Program-made: the position numbers and the translations under genes | Shown here: positions 24,287 to 38,460 of the stretch, piece after piece | How positions within the stretch are numbered: the first letter of the stretch is position 1 | Layout: every line of letters begins with the position of its first letter | The notes under the pieces: model-generated | Databases searched by the model: none | Told to the model about the DNA's origin: nothing | The model's input: the letters and a program-made list of their open reading frames with translations, nothing else | Assembly (NCBI RefSeq): GCF_036785885.1 | Contig: NC_092323.1 | Location: 2,830,501 to 2,894,500, forward strand | From: Coffea arabica | Taxonomy: Eukaryota > Streptophyta > Magnoliopsida > Gentianales > Rubiaceae | Length of the DNA: 64,000 nucleotides | Direction: 5' to 3'

Positions 24287-26623
24287 CTACATCTGTCTGG
24301 ACGTGCAAAGGCCATAGCCAGATATGAGAGCAGTGGAAGCTAGGGCCGCAAATGCAAGGAAGGACATTGACACAGCCGTGCTTGCCATATCTGGGAATTT
24401 GTCCTTGCCCCAATTTGATTCCCAGTCCTCAACTCGAGTAGCAGCAGAAGATGATGCTGATATTAGAAGATACGATATCATCTGAAAATTTCAAACCATT
24501 TCTATCGCCACTAAGTTTTGGCCCATAATAAGATGGAAGATCAGCTTGTTTCATTTAATCCAACAAAATGGAAAAGAAAGAAACGCCTAGTAAAACATAT
24601 CATTATTCTTTCTAGATTAAAGCTTTGATTAGAAGCTTCCGAATTGAAGGCAGGTCCGGCAGATCAGACTGATGTAATTGTCTTGGAGTCTGGTAAATAA
24701 CAGAAGGCTGAATAAATAAAACTTGAAAAGTTTGTACAAGTACTCTTTACAGAGCAGCCTCTTTTGTCCTCCTGTATACAAGATCCTAGAAACAATCTGC
24801 CCGATGCAGGTGAAAATTTGCCCCAAGTTTTAATTGTTTAAAGTCTGCCGTTCTAAACCAGGCTAAATCAAACGGTGTTGACAACCAAGAGAATATTATT
24901 AGAGCACCATGATGAGGAAGTGCAGAAAGCAAGTAGGTTACTTATATCATGCAACGGAAACATGGAAAAGGTGCAAATACTAAAGCATCATTGGACCCTT
25001 GAAACATTGCAAGAAAAAGATCAGGTTCTTCCTTCTTCTTTTGCCTTCTGCTTATTGCTGATCTCTCTCTTTTGAAAGCTTATAAAACTAGTCCTGTCAC
25101 TAGTTTCCATCATTTTAGAATTTAAAAATGCAGTATCCCGTGTTAGATAATTTCACGAAGCAGAGAATCTACCAGCAAAAGCGATAGTTTTAGAACTAGA
25201 AGCATGGACCCTCGGCAAAAAGTAGCAACTTCCAATTCCAGCCACTGTTAATGCTGTGGGGGAATATCAGCCAAGTGTATTATGACCCACATAAAAGCGA
25301 TAGGAAAAATACAAGGTTACTAGTACTAAAACTCCATTTAAGGTCGGACTAAGGCCTACGAAAGACCCTTGAACGTTGCAACACGGCAACAATTATTTCT
25401 TCCACCCACCTCAAAACCACACGAATGACCCAATCCAAGGTGTCCCCTTTTCTTCTACTCAATCGATTACCATTATCATAATTTGGACATTAAATGAAGA
25501 GAACACCATCACCACTACCGTGTGGTCCCTGATTAACATTCCTTCAAATGCCCCCAATTTACCTTGGCAAAATAACCAGTGCCTAGTAAAACAAGTAATC
25601 AGACTCCCTAGATACTCAAAAAAAAAAACTCCTATAAAGCATGCAACAAAAACATTAACAACGAATTCTTGGAAGTAGTAAGAAAGAAACAAGAGAAAGT
25701 TCAATAACTAAATGATCAGCCATCGGGAATAATGAAAATGATATGGACTTGCCTGGTCAAGAGCAAAATCAATAGGGTGTCGAAAACGGTGCAGAAGCCT
25801 TGACTTGGAAGCGCATAACTGGTAGCCCAGATCCACGGCCTGTGCTCCGGAGTACAGAAATGCGATCACATTCACTGTCATACAGTACCTGACATATATT
25901 GGTTGCAAAAAATTTTCAATGCTTCTTACTACTTTATGGTACAAAGTTTCAGCAGACTAACAGAGTCACATACGATACTAGACCATACCAGCTATATTAA
26001 CTAGTAAGTAATGATATAATTTAACAAAAGAGAGAGTACTACTCATTCTAGTTGAGAGACCTGAATTCCTTGTAACGATCGAATGAATCAAGTGCCCAAC
26101 CTTCATGTCTATCGGCAGCCATGACGGAAAAGGAAACCAATGAGAACAAAAACCCAAAAGCCCTAAACCCCAACGCCGCCTTCTTCATCAATTGCTCTGT
26201 CTTTGCCCTCCTCGGAATCCAAAGAGACGGTCGAAACCTGCGTCCGCTACTTGCTTTAACCTGCTCATGACCGTCCTCCACCCTTCCTCCTTGCCCACCT
26301 GAATCTGCCATCTTGGACACTGAGAAGGGCTCGCCTACGACGTAGCGATTGATAGCCGGCGCTGGCAGCCGAGGCTTAGGAGGCAATTTTCCAGGTGGGC
26401 TGTGCGGCGGGGAGGTTTGGTCCTCTCTCGGGGTTGGAATTGGGGAGGACCCATGAGTAAGAGATGTGTGATCCGAGGAAATTGATGATCCCTCGGGTGA
26501 GTAATCCGGAGACCTTGTCGGCAGCGAGGGTGGCTTAAACTCTTCGCTATCACGATTGGAGGAATCCACCACATGTAAATCTTCTTTGTCGGAGCTGATG
26601 CTCGACTTTCTCGAGTTGTCCAT
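24287..26623 (-). CDS. CASPL4A: CASP-like protein, CASPL4A type
   Basis: Three exons on the minus strand: 26623-26061, 25888-25753, 24481-24287; 297 aa. The first ~140 residues are Ser/Pro-rich (SPPHSPPGKLPPKPRLP), usual for the 4A subgroup. Four membrane segments of the MARVEL-like CASP fold follow: FRAFGFLFSLVSFSVMAA (TM1), MTVNVIAFLYSGAQAVDLGY (TM2), MISYLLISASSSAATR (TM3) and STAVSMSFLAFAALASTALI (TM4), with the ENW-like DWESNWG loop before TM4. CASP-like proteins are plasma-membrane proteins; true CASPs scaffold Casparian strips, while subgroup 4 functions are poorly known. The second intron (25752-24482) begins with GC (CAG/GCAAGT). The start ATG is the first in frame and the N-terminus has the family length. 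Confidence 0.93.
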
Positions 26624-27073
26624 AGTTTTGTTCTACTACTAGTGTTCGAGTGAGTTCAGGATTTGGAGTGAATCTGGAATTATTAGCTTTTGGTAGCGCG
26701 GAATTGGAATGCTAGATGATTAATTCGAAGGCGGTAAGGAATGAAGAGTGAAGAGTAAGACCTTTGAATAATGGAAAAAACACGCAGCACCGCCCTCCTG
26801 AGTCCTGACCCCACCCGGAAGCCCAAGGCCGAAGACAACGACGGTTTTGGCACTCATGCTTTCGAAGACCAATTGCAAATACCTGATCCGTCAGGTTCCG
26901 ACCGCCCCCTGTATTTACCTAATTTAAATTTGTAATTAAAGATTTCGATCCCCACGGGTGTCTGACTGTGCGGGCGTATGTGTGTGAGAGACTATGACTG
27001 GACCGACTGCTCTACACAAATTGTTATATATAGTATTTAATTTGGAATAGAGAACCACCAGATTCGATGCTTC
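26624..27073. other. Upstream region of the CASPL4A gene
   Basis: Probable leader and promoter of the minus-strand gene. No separate gene, repeat or RNA recognised. Confidence 0.4.
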
Positions 27074-27089
27074 AAGTATTACTTAGAAG

Positions 27090-27273
27090 CACACGCTGGG
27101 TTGGTCTGCTGGTTGAAGTAGCCTCCTTAGGTGAGTTTCACCTGGATTCGATCCCGGGCAGCAATCCAGTTGTTATCTTCTTCAGCATCGGTCGGGCCCG
27201 CTCTGCTGTAGCGCTGTGGGATTAGTCGGGTGTAGACCCGAATACCCACAGTGATGACAAAAAAAAAAAAAAA
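27090..27273 (+). mobile_element. tRNA-derived SINE with 16-bp target duplication
   Basis: Flanked by identical AAGTATTACTTAGAAG (27074-27089 and 27274-27289). It starts CACACGCTGGGTTGGTCTG, has A-box-like TGGTCTGCTGGTTGAAG and B-box GGATTCGATCCC, and ends in about 18 A. The identical duplications and intact A-tail suggest a young insertion. Confidence 0.9.
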
Positions 27274-27859
27274 AAGTATTACTTAGAAGAAACCACTGAG
27301 GCACCATTGGCCACAAAATATGGCGAGCCATTTCAAGTGGCTTCCAGACAAGTGCACTCACCTGAGTCGGTAGGTGGTTCAGTCCCTTCTGTTTTTTTTG
27401 ACATCTCTTCTGTTTTTTCTTGACCTTTTTAAATCCTTCCCTCCCCGTAGGCTGTAGTATAAAATAATTGTATGCCTATCGTTTCAACAAAAAAACAAAA
27501 TTATTTAGAAGAAGAGTCTCTTGAACCTGAAGGAAAAAATTACAGTAAAAGACGCTTCTACCTCGCCTCCAAACGAAGATGTAAAATTGGACCGGAAAGC
27601 TAAATGGGTCAAGACTTTAGTTTTTTTGTGCGATTTTACTGTTTTGCTTTACGAAAAACCTGAAATTTAAATTTGTAATCAAATTATGTGTATTGCTCGC
27701 GCATTTTTACATAAATTGATAATGCATATGACATTTACCTTTTAAAATATAATATAGAAAACTATGAGGAAATAGTTCCTTAAAGGACCATATATAATTT
27801 TTCATTATTATTACTCTTCACATGAGTGTTCAGGAACCTTTTTTACATACCCACTACTA

Positions 27860-28700
27860 GAGGTGTTAAAATGGGTGACTTGAAAGGGTTTGGATTGATT
27901 AAAATGGGTAATGGGCATAACTGAATCAAGTCATTTATACCCATTTGATTAGATGGATCTAAATGGGTAAGTTAAAAAATGAATTGGATAACCCAATTAC
28001 CCATTTATAACCCATTTATTTTAACTTTTTATAAACTCATTTAAATTTATTTTACAAACTAAATTATTTATACCACGCTTTGCACCCATCATTAGTTTTA
28101 AATATTTACTTATAATACTCAATAAGCCTAATTTCTAATTTTTTTTACGTCCGTACTCTATGTCGCAAAATTACGTACTATTTGATAATTGAACAATAAG
28201 AATATAAAAATTTGAATTAAGTACTATAAAAATTAACATAAAAACTTAATCCAAAATTTTGAACCCCTTACATTTTTTTTCATGTGTAAATTTAAAATTT
28301 CATTTTGAAAAGGTAGGAAAAGAGGTTAAAACTTGTCATAAATTGATAATGCTGAAAAATAAGCAAGTTAACAAACTAAGAGAAAATAAAATGATAAAAT
28401 AAAATTAACAAATAATAATAATAATGAAATAAAAGTAGTTAACATCGTGATAAAATGAAAAATTTGAAAAACAAAAAGGGGTTGGGAAAGAAAGGAGGTT
28501 TTGGGGGAAGACAATTCTAAATAAGTTAATTGGGTTTAATGGGTGGGTATTATTGAGTAATCAATTTTATACCCATATACAAAAATTTAAGATATAAATA
28601 GGTATTATTGAGTAACTCATTTATACCCATATATAAAAATTTAAAATATTCATACCCATTTATTCATAGGCGAATATGGATAAATTTAATTAAATGAGTT
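27860..28700. repeat. AT-rich repeat with AATGGGTAA / TTACCCATT motifs
   Basis: Many copies of ATGGGTAA on the left and TACCCATTTAT on the right give it an inverted character, starting near TAGAGGTGTTAAAATGGG. It resembles non-autonomous hAT elements, but I could not establish an end-to-end inverted repeat or a target duplication. Confidence 0.3.
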
Positions 28701-30049
28701 TCTTTGCCGTTACCTACTACCAACATACCGTGAAGTAGCTATAATTGCAAAACTGCCCACAAAATTGATACGCTAGCTGCAATTAGTTCAATGATTTACT
28801 TTTGGCTGTTTTTAGATTATAGACTTACATTGAAAGTTTTAAGGAAGAATCTGAATCTTCTCAAATCCTCTTACGTTGCATGAATGACTTAGAAGGTATT
28901 TATTTGGAGTTTGTAAATCACCAATCATTATAAATTCAAATAACTCCCTAATAATCCAAATAACTTAGAGGAATCTGAGAGAATTTTATATCCTTTATCA
29001 AATCCCTCAGTCCAAATAAGTCTTTCAATTTATTACGTGGCTTAATTAGTACTAAAAAGGCAAACCGCTTCCATCATCCATCTTATACTTGATTCCTGGG
29101 ATTGCTTTCAAGAACATGGGGCCAAAAAATTATCGAAATCCAGCAAAGAACATATTTGCACCTCTCTTTTTAACTTTGAAGGAAAAGAAAATTCAACTTT
29201 AAACACGAGTTCAAGCACGTATTTATTCCCATGATTCTCACAGGAAAGGAATAGATAAACAAATAAAACAAAAGAAAAATAATCCAAGCCTGCACTATTT
29301 CTTTACTCTTATTATCATTAATGTTTGGGATGGATCAGCACCAGAGCCAGAATTATTTCTCACTGGGGCCAAAAGTAAATTTTTCCTTCTTTTCTAGACA
29401 CATCTTACACACTAATAACATTCACACAGCGCAGCCACCAATGCATATTTAGTCGGTACTGCATGTACTTCTCACAAATCAGTGGAGGCACAAGTGAAGC
29501 TTTTCAAGAAACCATAACTAAAATATACATTTTCTTTTGAGTACCAGGCGCAAAATGTACCTCTGCCTGTGGACGGGGTGATACAGGAGTTGGCATGTAA
29601 TGCAACAGGCCAGTTGTAAGTTAAGAAACCACAAATACCAAATGGTTTCTGATACAAAGGTGGCACCAATATGGTCGAAACAAGTACAGCTCTTTAAGCT
29701 AGTTCAGTAACTAATGGCATCACATTCCAAATATCAAATATGAAATCACCCACTTTATATAAAGATTACACAAACTAAGTGATATCCTTAGCTACTAAAT
29801 CGTCCTGACCGGACACCGACAAAATTGCCTAAATTTACAAAGTTTCAACGGTCAATTTTGGACCCAAACCTACCCGACACCAGAGAGGTAGTATAAATAA
29901 CAGAAGAAATTGAGAGGTGGTAGGAAGTCTCGCGTAACGTCAGCCCCAACAACTATGTTTTTACACTAACTGCTACGCGGGAGAGAGCCCATATGAACAC
30001 CATCAAATGCTACAGCCCATGTTTTCTCATCAAGCATTGGATAAGTTGC
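28701..30049. other. Region between SINE/repeat cluster and FTB; FTB 3' flank
   Basis: No independent gene recognised. The right-hand part (about 29900-30049) is likely the 3'-UTR of the minus-strand farnesyltransferase gene. Confidence 0.4.
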
Positions 30050-33000
30050 CTAAAATTTTGAAAAAAAATCATGTGCTTCATAGTAACGGTCTAAGACAAG
30101 GTTATATAAGGGGTGAAGTTGTTCCAACAAATTAGAGTAAGGACCCAGTATATCTCTAGCCAGTGGTGGAGAATCAGCATCTGCAGATGAGCAATATTGA
30201 CAAACGGATAATCCACTTAGACAGTAACATGTATGATAATGATCCCTAGGCTTCCCAGGTTTATCTCTGAAACCAGCCCCTTCCTGCATCAACCACGTAA
30301 TGTGAGGACAGGAACTGCATTTAAACAAAATTGGCTAGGAAACAGGCAAGAATATGCCTTCACAAGAAGAGAATTTGTACATTATTAGCAAATAACACCG
30401 TGACTGGTTAAAACTAGGATTTGGTACCTGTGAACACAAAAGAAGGTATTGCTGCAAATGCATGCTACTGAAAATAGGTGCAATTGCCCTCTTGTTGCTG
30501 ATGAAATCAACACCAATGTCTGCAAAACTAACTGCATAAGAAAAATTATCTTGCCAGCAGCAAAGCAAACACAAAGATGCAAGTAGTAAATGTATAGCTC
30601 CATCAAAAGAAGCTGAGCAGTGTCCCAATTCATTTTGTTGGGGCAGCGTTCATGAAAGAAAGGTTGCAAGGTGCAGAAAGTAAAGATAAACTAACCAAAC
30701 CTGTTTACATGGAAGACAGTAGCATTATGAAAATATGGTGTACCTTCTTTTCTACGATGGCAAGTTCCACCAAGAGGGCAAGAAGTTTCCACAGTGCATT
30801 CTTCTACATCAGATATATCTGATGTTTCATAATCATGATAACTTTCCGAGTCGCACTCAGAGTCTAAAACTTTTGACAAACCCAACTGTTCACAGATAAC
30901 TGAATGCAACTTTTGTACAATGACAGCAACTCCTCCCTGCAATGTAATGTATTAAACATTTTAATAAGTTGAAATAAAAATTTCAAATGAGAAAATCAAG
31001 CAGGCAATTACCTGCCAAAAGGAATAGCAGCCATCAACCAGTTTATTTGTTCTCCCTTGAAATCCACCTTCAACACCTTGTCTGAAGACAACCCAGTCCT
31101 GGCACAGTTGTAAATGCCATCACGTAATAAAAGAATTAATTAATTTGCAACACATCTAGCAAAAATACTCCCGAAAAGAGGCATATAAAATTGAGCTCCA
31201 TATTGTTAAGAAGATGCATGTTCCACAACTAATCAACCTGAGCCTACATTCAAGACACCATGAAAATGGTAAACTACACCATGGTAAAACACAAAATACT
31301 GAATATCTATGTTGATAATAGTCCAGACTTTAGACTGAAACCTACAGAAAAAAGTCAAGTTCAGAGGCAAAATTCAAACAAAAAAGAATCTTACAATCAA
31401 GCAAGGCAAATCCAACCGATGGACCTCATTGATCAGAATCATCGCTGCTAAACCACAGAATGTGTACCTAAAATGCAACCCAAGAAAGGGAATCAGGTCC
31501 TGGATGGCTGCATCAAGTATGTGAGCACCTAAAATACTGGTGATCTAGTATAAAATCTACGTATAGCGGATGAAGAAAAGAAAAGTTATTTAAACATCAA
31601 ACACGACACCAAGGAGTTTTCTAAGACAATTATGTCAATATAGTTGACAAACAATTATAAATCATTATACAAGAATTTCATACTTCAATACCTAACCATT
31701 AATCTACATAAGTGAAACATTCATGACTTTCCACGGAAACATACATAGTTGAACTTATCCATGTCACAATAATCTAGTGCATCCAACATGTCATATTCCA
31801 ATTTTCTCAAAAAGAATGAGGATGTGTTATCTCCAAGTCCTCTGGGTTAGGAGCCATCCATCTTTCATGTTCATAAGTGGATCTTACACACCTTAGCACT
31901 AGAGTATCTACTTAGTATATGACCGACATTGACATAACTAATATAACAGGAGAATGTAGCTTTACCCTCCATGAGCCTCAGAACCTGGTTCACCAGCTAT
32001 TCCACCTTCATAAGTTTGGCAACTGCAGATGTAAACATGACTTTGAATCAAGGAAGACTAGTACCAAGCAAGTCGAACAAAACTTGATTTAACAAGGGTA
32101 CAGATTGGACAAAAGACTTGGCTGATGCTACAAGATGACATCATCCAAATTCTTCAACTTCTTCAATCAGCAACGCATACATTGACTACTGCAAGCCAGT
32201 AAACTTTACTATAGACATGACATAGCCAAGATGCAAAACGCAAAGACAATTCCATGATTGTCTGAAACAGCCTTGTTATGAAGATAAACCATCGGTAATG
32301 CATAAATTAATGAGTAAAATTGAAGCAACCTTGTTATCACACCATAGCAGAAAAGCTTTCCATGCTTACAAAGTATGCTCAAAGCTGAAAGAGTATTAAT
32401 CAGACAACAAAAGTAGAGCCATGCACAGACTATGAAAGAACAAACATCTCCACAGAGGAGAACAATGAGGCAGGATGAAAACGGTAAAATCAACTAGATC
32501 ACTTAAATTTATTAATGGAAAACAAAAAAGAAGATATTAACATGTTCATCAAAGCAGACCCTCCATATATACAAGCTTAATACAATACATTTAAATCTTC
32601 AAGATATCACACCTTGGCTTCCGGTTTTGCATGATAATCAACAGTACTGCGTGGGCTATAGTAAGAATGCAGGTTGGAAGGAACTTTATAAGCAATTGTA
32701 CCATCTATACATCATATGACTCAGGCATTCATCATTAACTCCAAAAGATCCAAAACAGTAGTTGGAGAACCAGCCAACCTGACAATGAATTTGCAGGCAC
32801 AAATTGCAAATGACAATAAGCAGACATACTTGAAACCAACCTTAAAATGTAATCTCCAACATTTTGTGTCAGCTCATCATCCAGAATGTTCAGAACACTG
32901 GCAACCTAAAAGAATCAAAAGATATAGGTGGAATCAATTGAAGCTGGATGCAAAAAATGCAACCCATGAAGAGTGGAAAATAATAAGTCCAAGGCAACGA

Positions 33001-36000
33001 AGTTAAATAAGATAATGAAACATGTACAATCCACATGATGAGAATACTTCACAAGAGAGAGAATATCTCCCAAAATTTGCCAGTGGATATTGTCATCAAC
33101 TGGCAGCCCAAATGAATCAGCAGTCTATTTACCCTCAAGGTTTTACATTTGCACGCTTCAACTACCTAGTACAATAAGGAAATAAAGGACATGGCTTCTG
33201 TATGCGAGTGTACGGGCATAAGTACACTCTATACCTCAGAGAGTGCTTAAACTTACAGAAATAGCAGTGTAGCAAGCACGAACGTCCACTTCTCCACCAT
33301 CATGCATCCTGAGGATAAGCTACTTATAAGAAATAATTTTGCAGTGAGCAAAATATTATAATCAAATTAAATACAACTTTAGCAATTGTCCTGATTTTGT
33401 TGGAAAAGTTGCTTTTGGAGGAAAAATGACAAATGCCAAAACCTCCGCAATTATATATCAGAGAGGGAGGGAGGGAGGGAGGGAGAGGATGGAAAGAGAA
33501 TGCTAGTCAAAAGACAAGAAAGAACTAACAAGCTAAATGTGCAGGGAAAGAAACAAGACAACTTGTGAAAAAAGGTGTAAAAACCAACAAAATCAAACAG
33601 ACAACATAAGCACATCTACAAGTGAAGCATGGAAGCACTAGCTAAATGGTAAATGAGACTGAAATGGGCCATGTGAAAAACCAGAACCTTTTTCACTTGC
33701 ATTTATTCAGCACGATACAAACTAACATGTAAATATGCTCTGTTCTCCTTGAATGTTTCTCATTTTTGCATGACTATCTCATAAAGTAGAAGCACTGAGG
33801 CATGCATACAGAAAGCATGGCAAAAAGAACAATAAGAAAAAGCTAAGATTGGCTAAGCAGCAGTTTAAATTCCTCCCCTATATCCTAAGATGATTTCCTG
33901 AGGGGAAAAATATGTTCCAAACTGTAAATAAACTTTTCAAATTCACCCTCGCAAAATTTCAAGATTCATTATATACTCGTATGATAAATTATGTTAAACC
34001 TGAATCCTCCACTTGCATCCTTCATTCGCAGCAAAAATGCACGCAACTTCCCCCTGTAACATAAGAAACAATCAAACTGAGATTTTTTTCCCAATAGCAA
34101 AGGAACTAGCAAAATTTAATGATGACAAGCATAGATTCTGGAAGACCTATTAATTGATGACAAAGACTTGGGACCACCCAAGGTAATAAGTGAGTTCACT
34201 GCAGCATAAGTTGTTGCAAGATGAGGCATCTGAGAATAAGCAAGAAAGCAACTAAATACTTTATGAAGAGAAAAATTCTAGATTAAACAACTATCATTGC
34301 TTAATACAAAAATTTTGAATCCGACAACTAATCATTGTTGGCTACTTTGTTGGACTTTTGACGGAATAAACAAACATGACAAATTTCTACAAACTACTCT
34401 GATATTCTTAGTAGCAATGAAATAGGAGAGCATGAGGAGATCAACAAAATCTCAAAAAATGTGTGGCTCACTGGGGAAATGATAAATGAGCATATCCATC
34501 CAACGCAAACAATGGCAACTAGAGTATACTCTGTTCCAACTAATTCACTAGTATTAGGCAGCTGGTTTCAATTATAGTCTACAGTACTAGTGGAGAAAAT
34601 ATGTAAAAAATTCTCAGAATAATGACATGTTTCATCATATCCCCCATATAAAGGTTAGCTGGAGAGACACGTAAGCAAACAGAGTGAGAAACGAAAACGA
34701 CAAATCCGGAAATCTTACTTAGTAGTTCAGCTATTTTAAATGATGATAAGCCACAATATCACCAGAACAAGTTGAGGAAAAAGATAATACTAAGATAGCA
34801 ATGGCAAGGGTAAAACATTGCCATACAGGAAAAAGAACTTGCCTGACCAGGTCCACCACCATATCCACCGTCCGGATCCTATGGCATAACAGCGCATGTG
34901 AAACTCAGTAACAATCTATAAGACAAAATAGTCTTGTAGATCTCAGAAGCTATGATACATAGAGATTCTCCAGATCTAAGTTTTATGCTCTGCAAACTCG
35001 TGCATATTACAGAAATTCTGAAGGCATCCAACGAGTTATACAATTTCAAAAATGACAACATAAAGGGTGTTTCACTGAATTTTTCAGATATACTAGTACG
35101 ACACTGCTCACAGTTGTAATGATGAAATTGCATATCTCAGTTCAGAAAGTGGCGATATCCCTTTCTTGGCTATCTTTTTTTTTTCCCTTTCTGTAATGTA
35201 CATCTATTCATTCACTTTTTTTCTTTTCATTTCCTTCTCACTTTCCCTGTGTGGCAGAAAATGACATCCTATCTTTTGTTGGTCAGAAACTTGTAAGCTA
35301 GGAATGAAACAACAGAATCAGTCTTTAGTACAAGAGTGATAATGTACTGACTGACCTAGATTGTTTTCACTTTGGGAAAAAAATACACGAGGATATCCAC
35401 AGATAATAATAGGGGTTCGCTTGCATAAACCTAAATTGTGACACATCTGAAATGCGTTTCAAGCTTAAGGGAGAAAAATGCATCTAGACATTAGGTCATC
35501 ATGGTCAACTGGATGCTGGATATGAGTGAAAGTGCAAATTTCAAACGACACTATTAGTGGAATTGCAAACAGTAAGATTAGGAATTTTAATACAACACCA
35601 TCCAAAGTATCTAAAATAATCCCAAGAAAGGAGAAAAATGAAATAGATAGCTCTTTTAAGAACCAAGGTGCAGCGAGGGGGTGAGGCAATGGAGGTGGAT
35701 GAAAGCTCCTTTAAGTGAGATTACGAGGATAAAGGCTGTGAAGACCAAGAAAGTCAGTTGAACTCTAGAGAATGCCATCCAACAGCCACGGTCAACTAAC
35801 ATTCTAAAGCAAGTGTTTATCTAAACTATAAGCAAAGATCAATAAGTTAAATGAGCTTCCAATCCAATCGCATTATAAGAAACGAAAAAGATCAAAAATA
35901 GAATAACATTGCAGCAAGAAGAAGAAACCTGGCAACGACTAAGAAACTCGATAGTACTATGCTCCAGTTCTTCATCTAACGAATCTCCCAATAGAGCAAT

Positions 36001-36656
36001 TGAGTGAAGGATCCAATAGCAAATCCAAGGTCGACTGCAAATAGATAATTTGAGCACCGAATTATACAGCAGCGACTCTTCAAACTCAATAAACGGATAA
36101 GTAAATTTCATCAGAGACTAAATGCGATAACTAATAGTTGCAATGCATAAGTTACTCTTTACCTCACTTTTTTACCGCACGTATGCAGTCAACCAATTTT
36201 CTGAATGAAGATGAAAAACATATAGTGTATTGTATAACAATGAGAAGAGTAGAATGAATACTTGGCATCGAGAGTTGAGAAAGACGGGCCAAGATTGTTT
36301 AGACCGTGCATGAGATATTGAATGTGATTATCCCGTCGGATCTCCAAGCTATTGCATATGGAGGAAGAAAAGTCATTAAGCATACCAAAAGTGTCAGCTC
36401 CTTGAAGCAAACACGATATACCGTTGCTAATGCAAAGAAAAAGGTACTATAAAAGCAGTGACAATGACTATATAATCATGAGACCGAAAACTCAATAATG
36501 GATTAGATTGGCAGAGAGGGAACGGCGGACTAACAAAACGGATTGGGCATTCGGCGGAATACTGCTGACAGATGAATAAATTTGGCCGACATCGTTCTCA
36601 ACCATCCATTGCTCTTCTTGAGTCTTCGTCCCCCTCGCTTTCCTTGACGATTCCAT
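30050..36656 (-). CDS. FTB: Protein farnesyltransferase beta subunit (ERA1)
   Basis: Fourteen exons on the minus strand: 36656-36535, 36348-36262, 36034-35929, 34878-34843, 34229-34147, 34053-34000, 33308-33257, 32905-32841, 32022-31966, 31467-31395, 31098-31012, 30936-30744, 30519-30428, 30283-30050; 446 aa, every phase agrees. With the alpha subunit it attaches farnesyl to CaaX cysteines; in Arabidopsis loss (era1) gives ABA hypersensitivity. Prenyltransferase alpha-alpha repeats are clear: RPWICYWILHSIALLG, GGYGGGPGQMPHLATTYAAV, YEGGIAGEPGSEAHGGYTF, GGFQGRTNKLVDGCYSFWQ. Zinc ligands Asp and Cys lie in VDGCYSFW and His in RDHYHTCYC. An acidic Asp/Glu/Ser insert (exon 12) between repeats is normal in plant FTB. 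The intron after 34843 starts with GC (CAG/GCAAGT). Exon 1 begins MESSRKARGTKTQEEQW, like other asterid FTBs as I recall them. Confidence 0.96.
33462..33486. repeat. GGGA microsatellite in an FTB intron
   Basis: Five to six GGGA units within the intron between exons 6 and 7. Confidence 0.8.
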
Positions 36657-38451
36657 CTCACGATCGATTGCTCCTTCTCACTGCTGCTTTAAAACCAAAA
36701 AAAAAAAACTTTCCTTTTTGTTGGTTTCCTTTCCTTTACCTTTCTCTTTTTTGTTTCGTTTTCAGTTACCTCTCGCTTCTCTTCTCAGCCTCTCACTGCA
36801 GAGTGCAGACGGAGGTCAATCGCAAGTCCCAACCCCTAATTCCTAAATCGGATTTCAAAACTCGGGACGTTGAGCGAACCAATCTGTTGTCGAACCGCTC
36901 TAACCAGTTCAACCCCGGTTACACGCGCGCACACACACACACACACACATATATATAATATATATATGTATATATATCTTTTATACTTTAATAATGTATG
37001 ATTTTAAATTTAAATTATGATTAGCTGTTATACATAGAAACTTGACAATGTATATATAAGATTAATTCATGCTAGTGGTCAAGGCATACATCAATTTGTG
37101 TACAAGTAATATACAATTTTTTTATTATATTTATTGAAATTATTTTTCAGAATAATTGATTTTATATTTTCACAATAGATATGTAGAAAATTCACCAATC
37201 TAAAACGTATAAATAAATAGTTATTTTGGTAGTAATTGATAACTATAATTGATATTTGCTAAATAAATTGAAAAATAAAATAAAAAGAGATACATGTTGC
37301 TTGATAGAAAGCCATATTGATAGTACATAATTATCAAGGATAGTTTATGAAATACATGAAATGGCAGATTTCTGCTTACATCAAAAGCCCTCTCTCATTT
37401 TATATATAGTGTAGGTGTAGATATAGATATGTGTATTTAGATTAAAGAATGGAAGAATTTATAGTTTTTAGAAAACCTTGTGTTAAAAATGTATTTATCC
37501 AAGAAAAAACAAGTTTGGGAAATTCTTATTCGATCACATTTAGGGGTGAGTGAAGGGTTGGTTGATTGGTGAGGTAGGAGAAATTGTAAATAAAATATAT
37601 TGAATTCAAGATATCTATTTATTAAAAAAAAAACACACACACACATAACTAGGGATAAGGGTAGGGTCAACAGGTACCTACCCTGCCATGCTTATTATTA
37701 AAATTTTTAAAAACAATAATTTATACTAATTTAATTTTGTATTTTACATATTCATCTAAAATTTAATAAAGATTTTTTTCTCAAACAAAGTCTCGTACTA
37801 ATAAACAAACAAGCTAAGAGAACACAAGGAAAAGGGAAACATTCAAAGAATTCAAAATCAATAAAAGTTTGAAATAAATTACACATTTTTAAACATATGT
37901 TCCACATTAATTAAATTATTTTTTATAAAACATAAAATCACGACTTCTACAAATAAATTTTGTAAACAAACTATAGTCTCTCACATTTGTAATGCAATTT
38001 GTTCAATGAAATTGCTTATTTAGTTCTAAAAATATTATTTTATAGTATGTGCATAAAAATAAAAAATAATAAAAAAAATATATATGGGGTGAGTCAAGTA
38101 CTCGCGGATTCTTAATTGCGTGACTTTAACCCGCCTCACATTTTAGTGGGTGCTCGACCCTCTTTTAATCAGATCAAATAATACATATTGGGTGGCCATA
38201 ATTTTTGAATAGGATCAGATCGGATATACCTATTTTTTGGATTTGTGGATAATTTTGCCCACCCCTAAGAGAAAGAGAGAAAAATCAGGGGAAGGTGGAC
38301 TGGTTGGGGGTAGTAGGGTGTGGGAAGAAAGAAGTAAAGAGGAAAAAATGATAAGAAAGAAAAAAGAAAATAAAACATCTTTTCTCCAAACCCTCGAACA
38401 CACAAAAGTTTTTTTTTTATTTATAAATTTTACAGTAAGATACAATAAAGT
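36657..38451. other. Upstream of FTB; AT-rich intergenic DNA
   Basis: Likely FTB promoter in the first few hundred bases. An AC run near 36929-36949 is followed by TA repeats to about 36980. The rest is AT-rich with no gene recognised; a 128-codon frame at 36572-36958 overlaps FTB exon 1 antisense and is not believed. Confidence 0.45.
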
Positions 38452-38460
38452 TTTATATAA

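Noticed and set aside
27860-28700. Complete hAT element with TAGAGGTG ends
   Set aside because: The right end could not be matched convincingly and no 8-bp duplication was found; kept only as a low-confidence repeat.
36572-36958. 128-codon plus-strand frame
   Set aside because: Antisense to FTB exon 1 and ends in an AC microsatellite.
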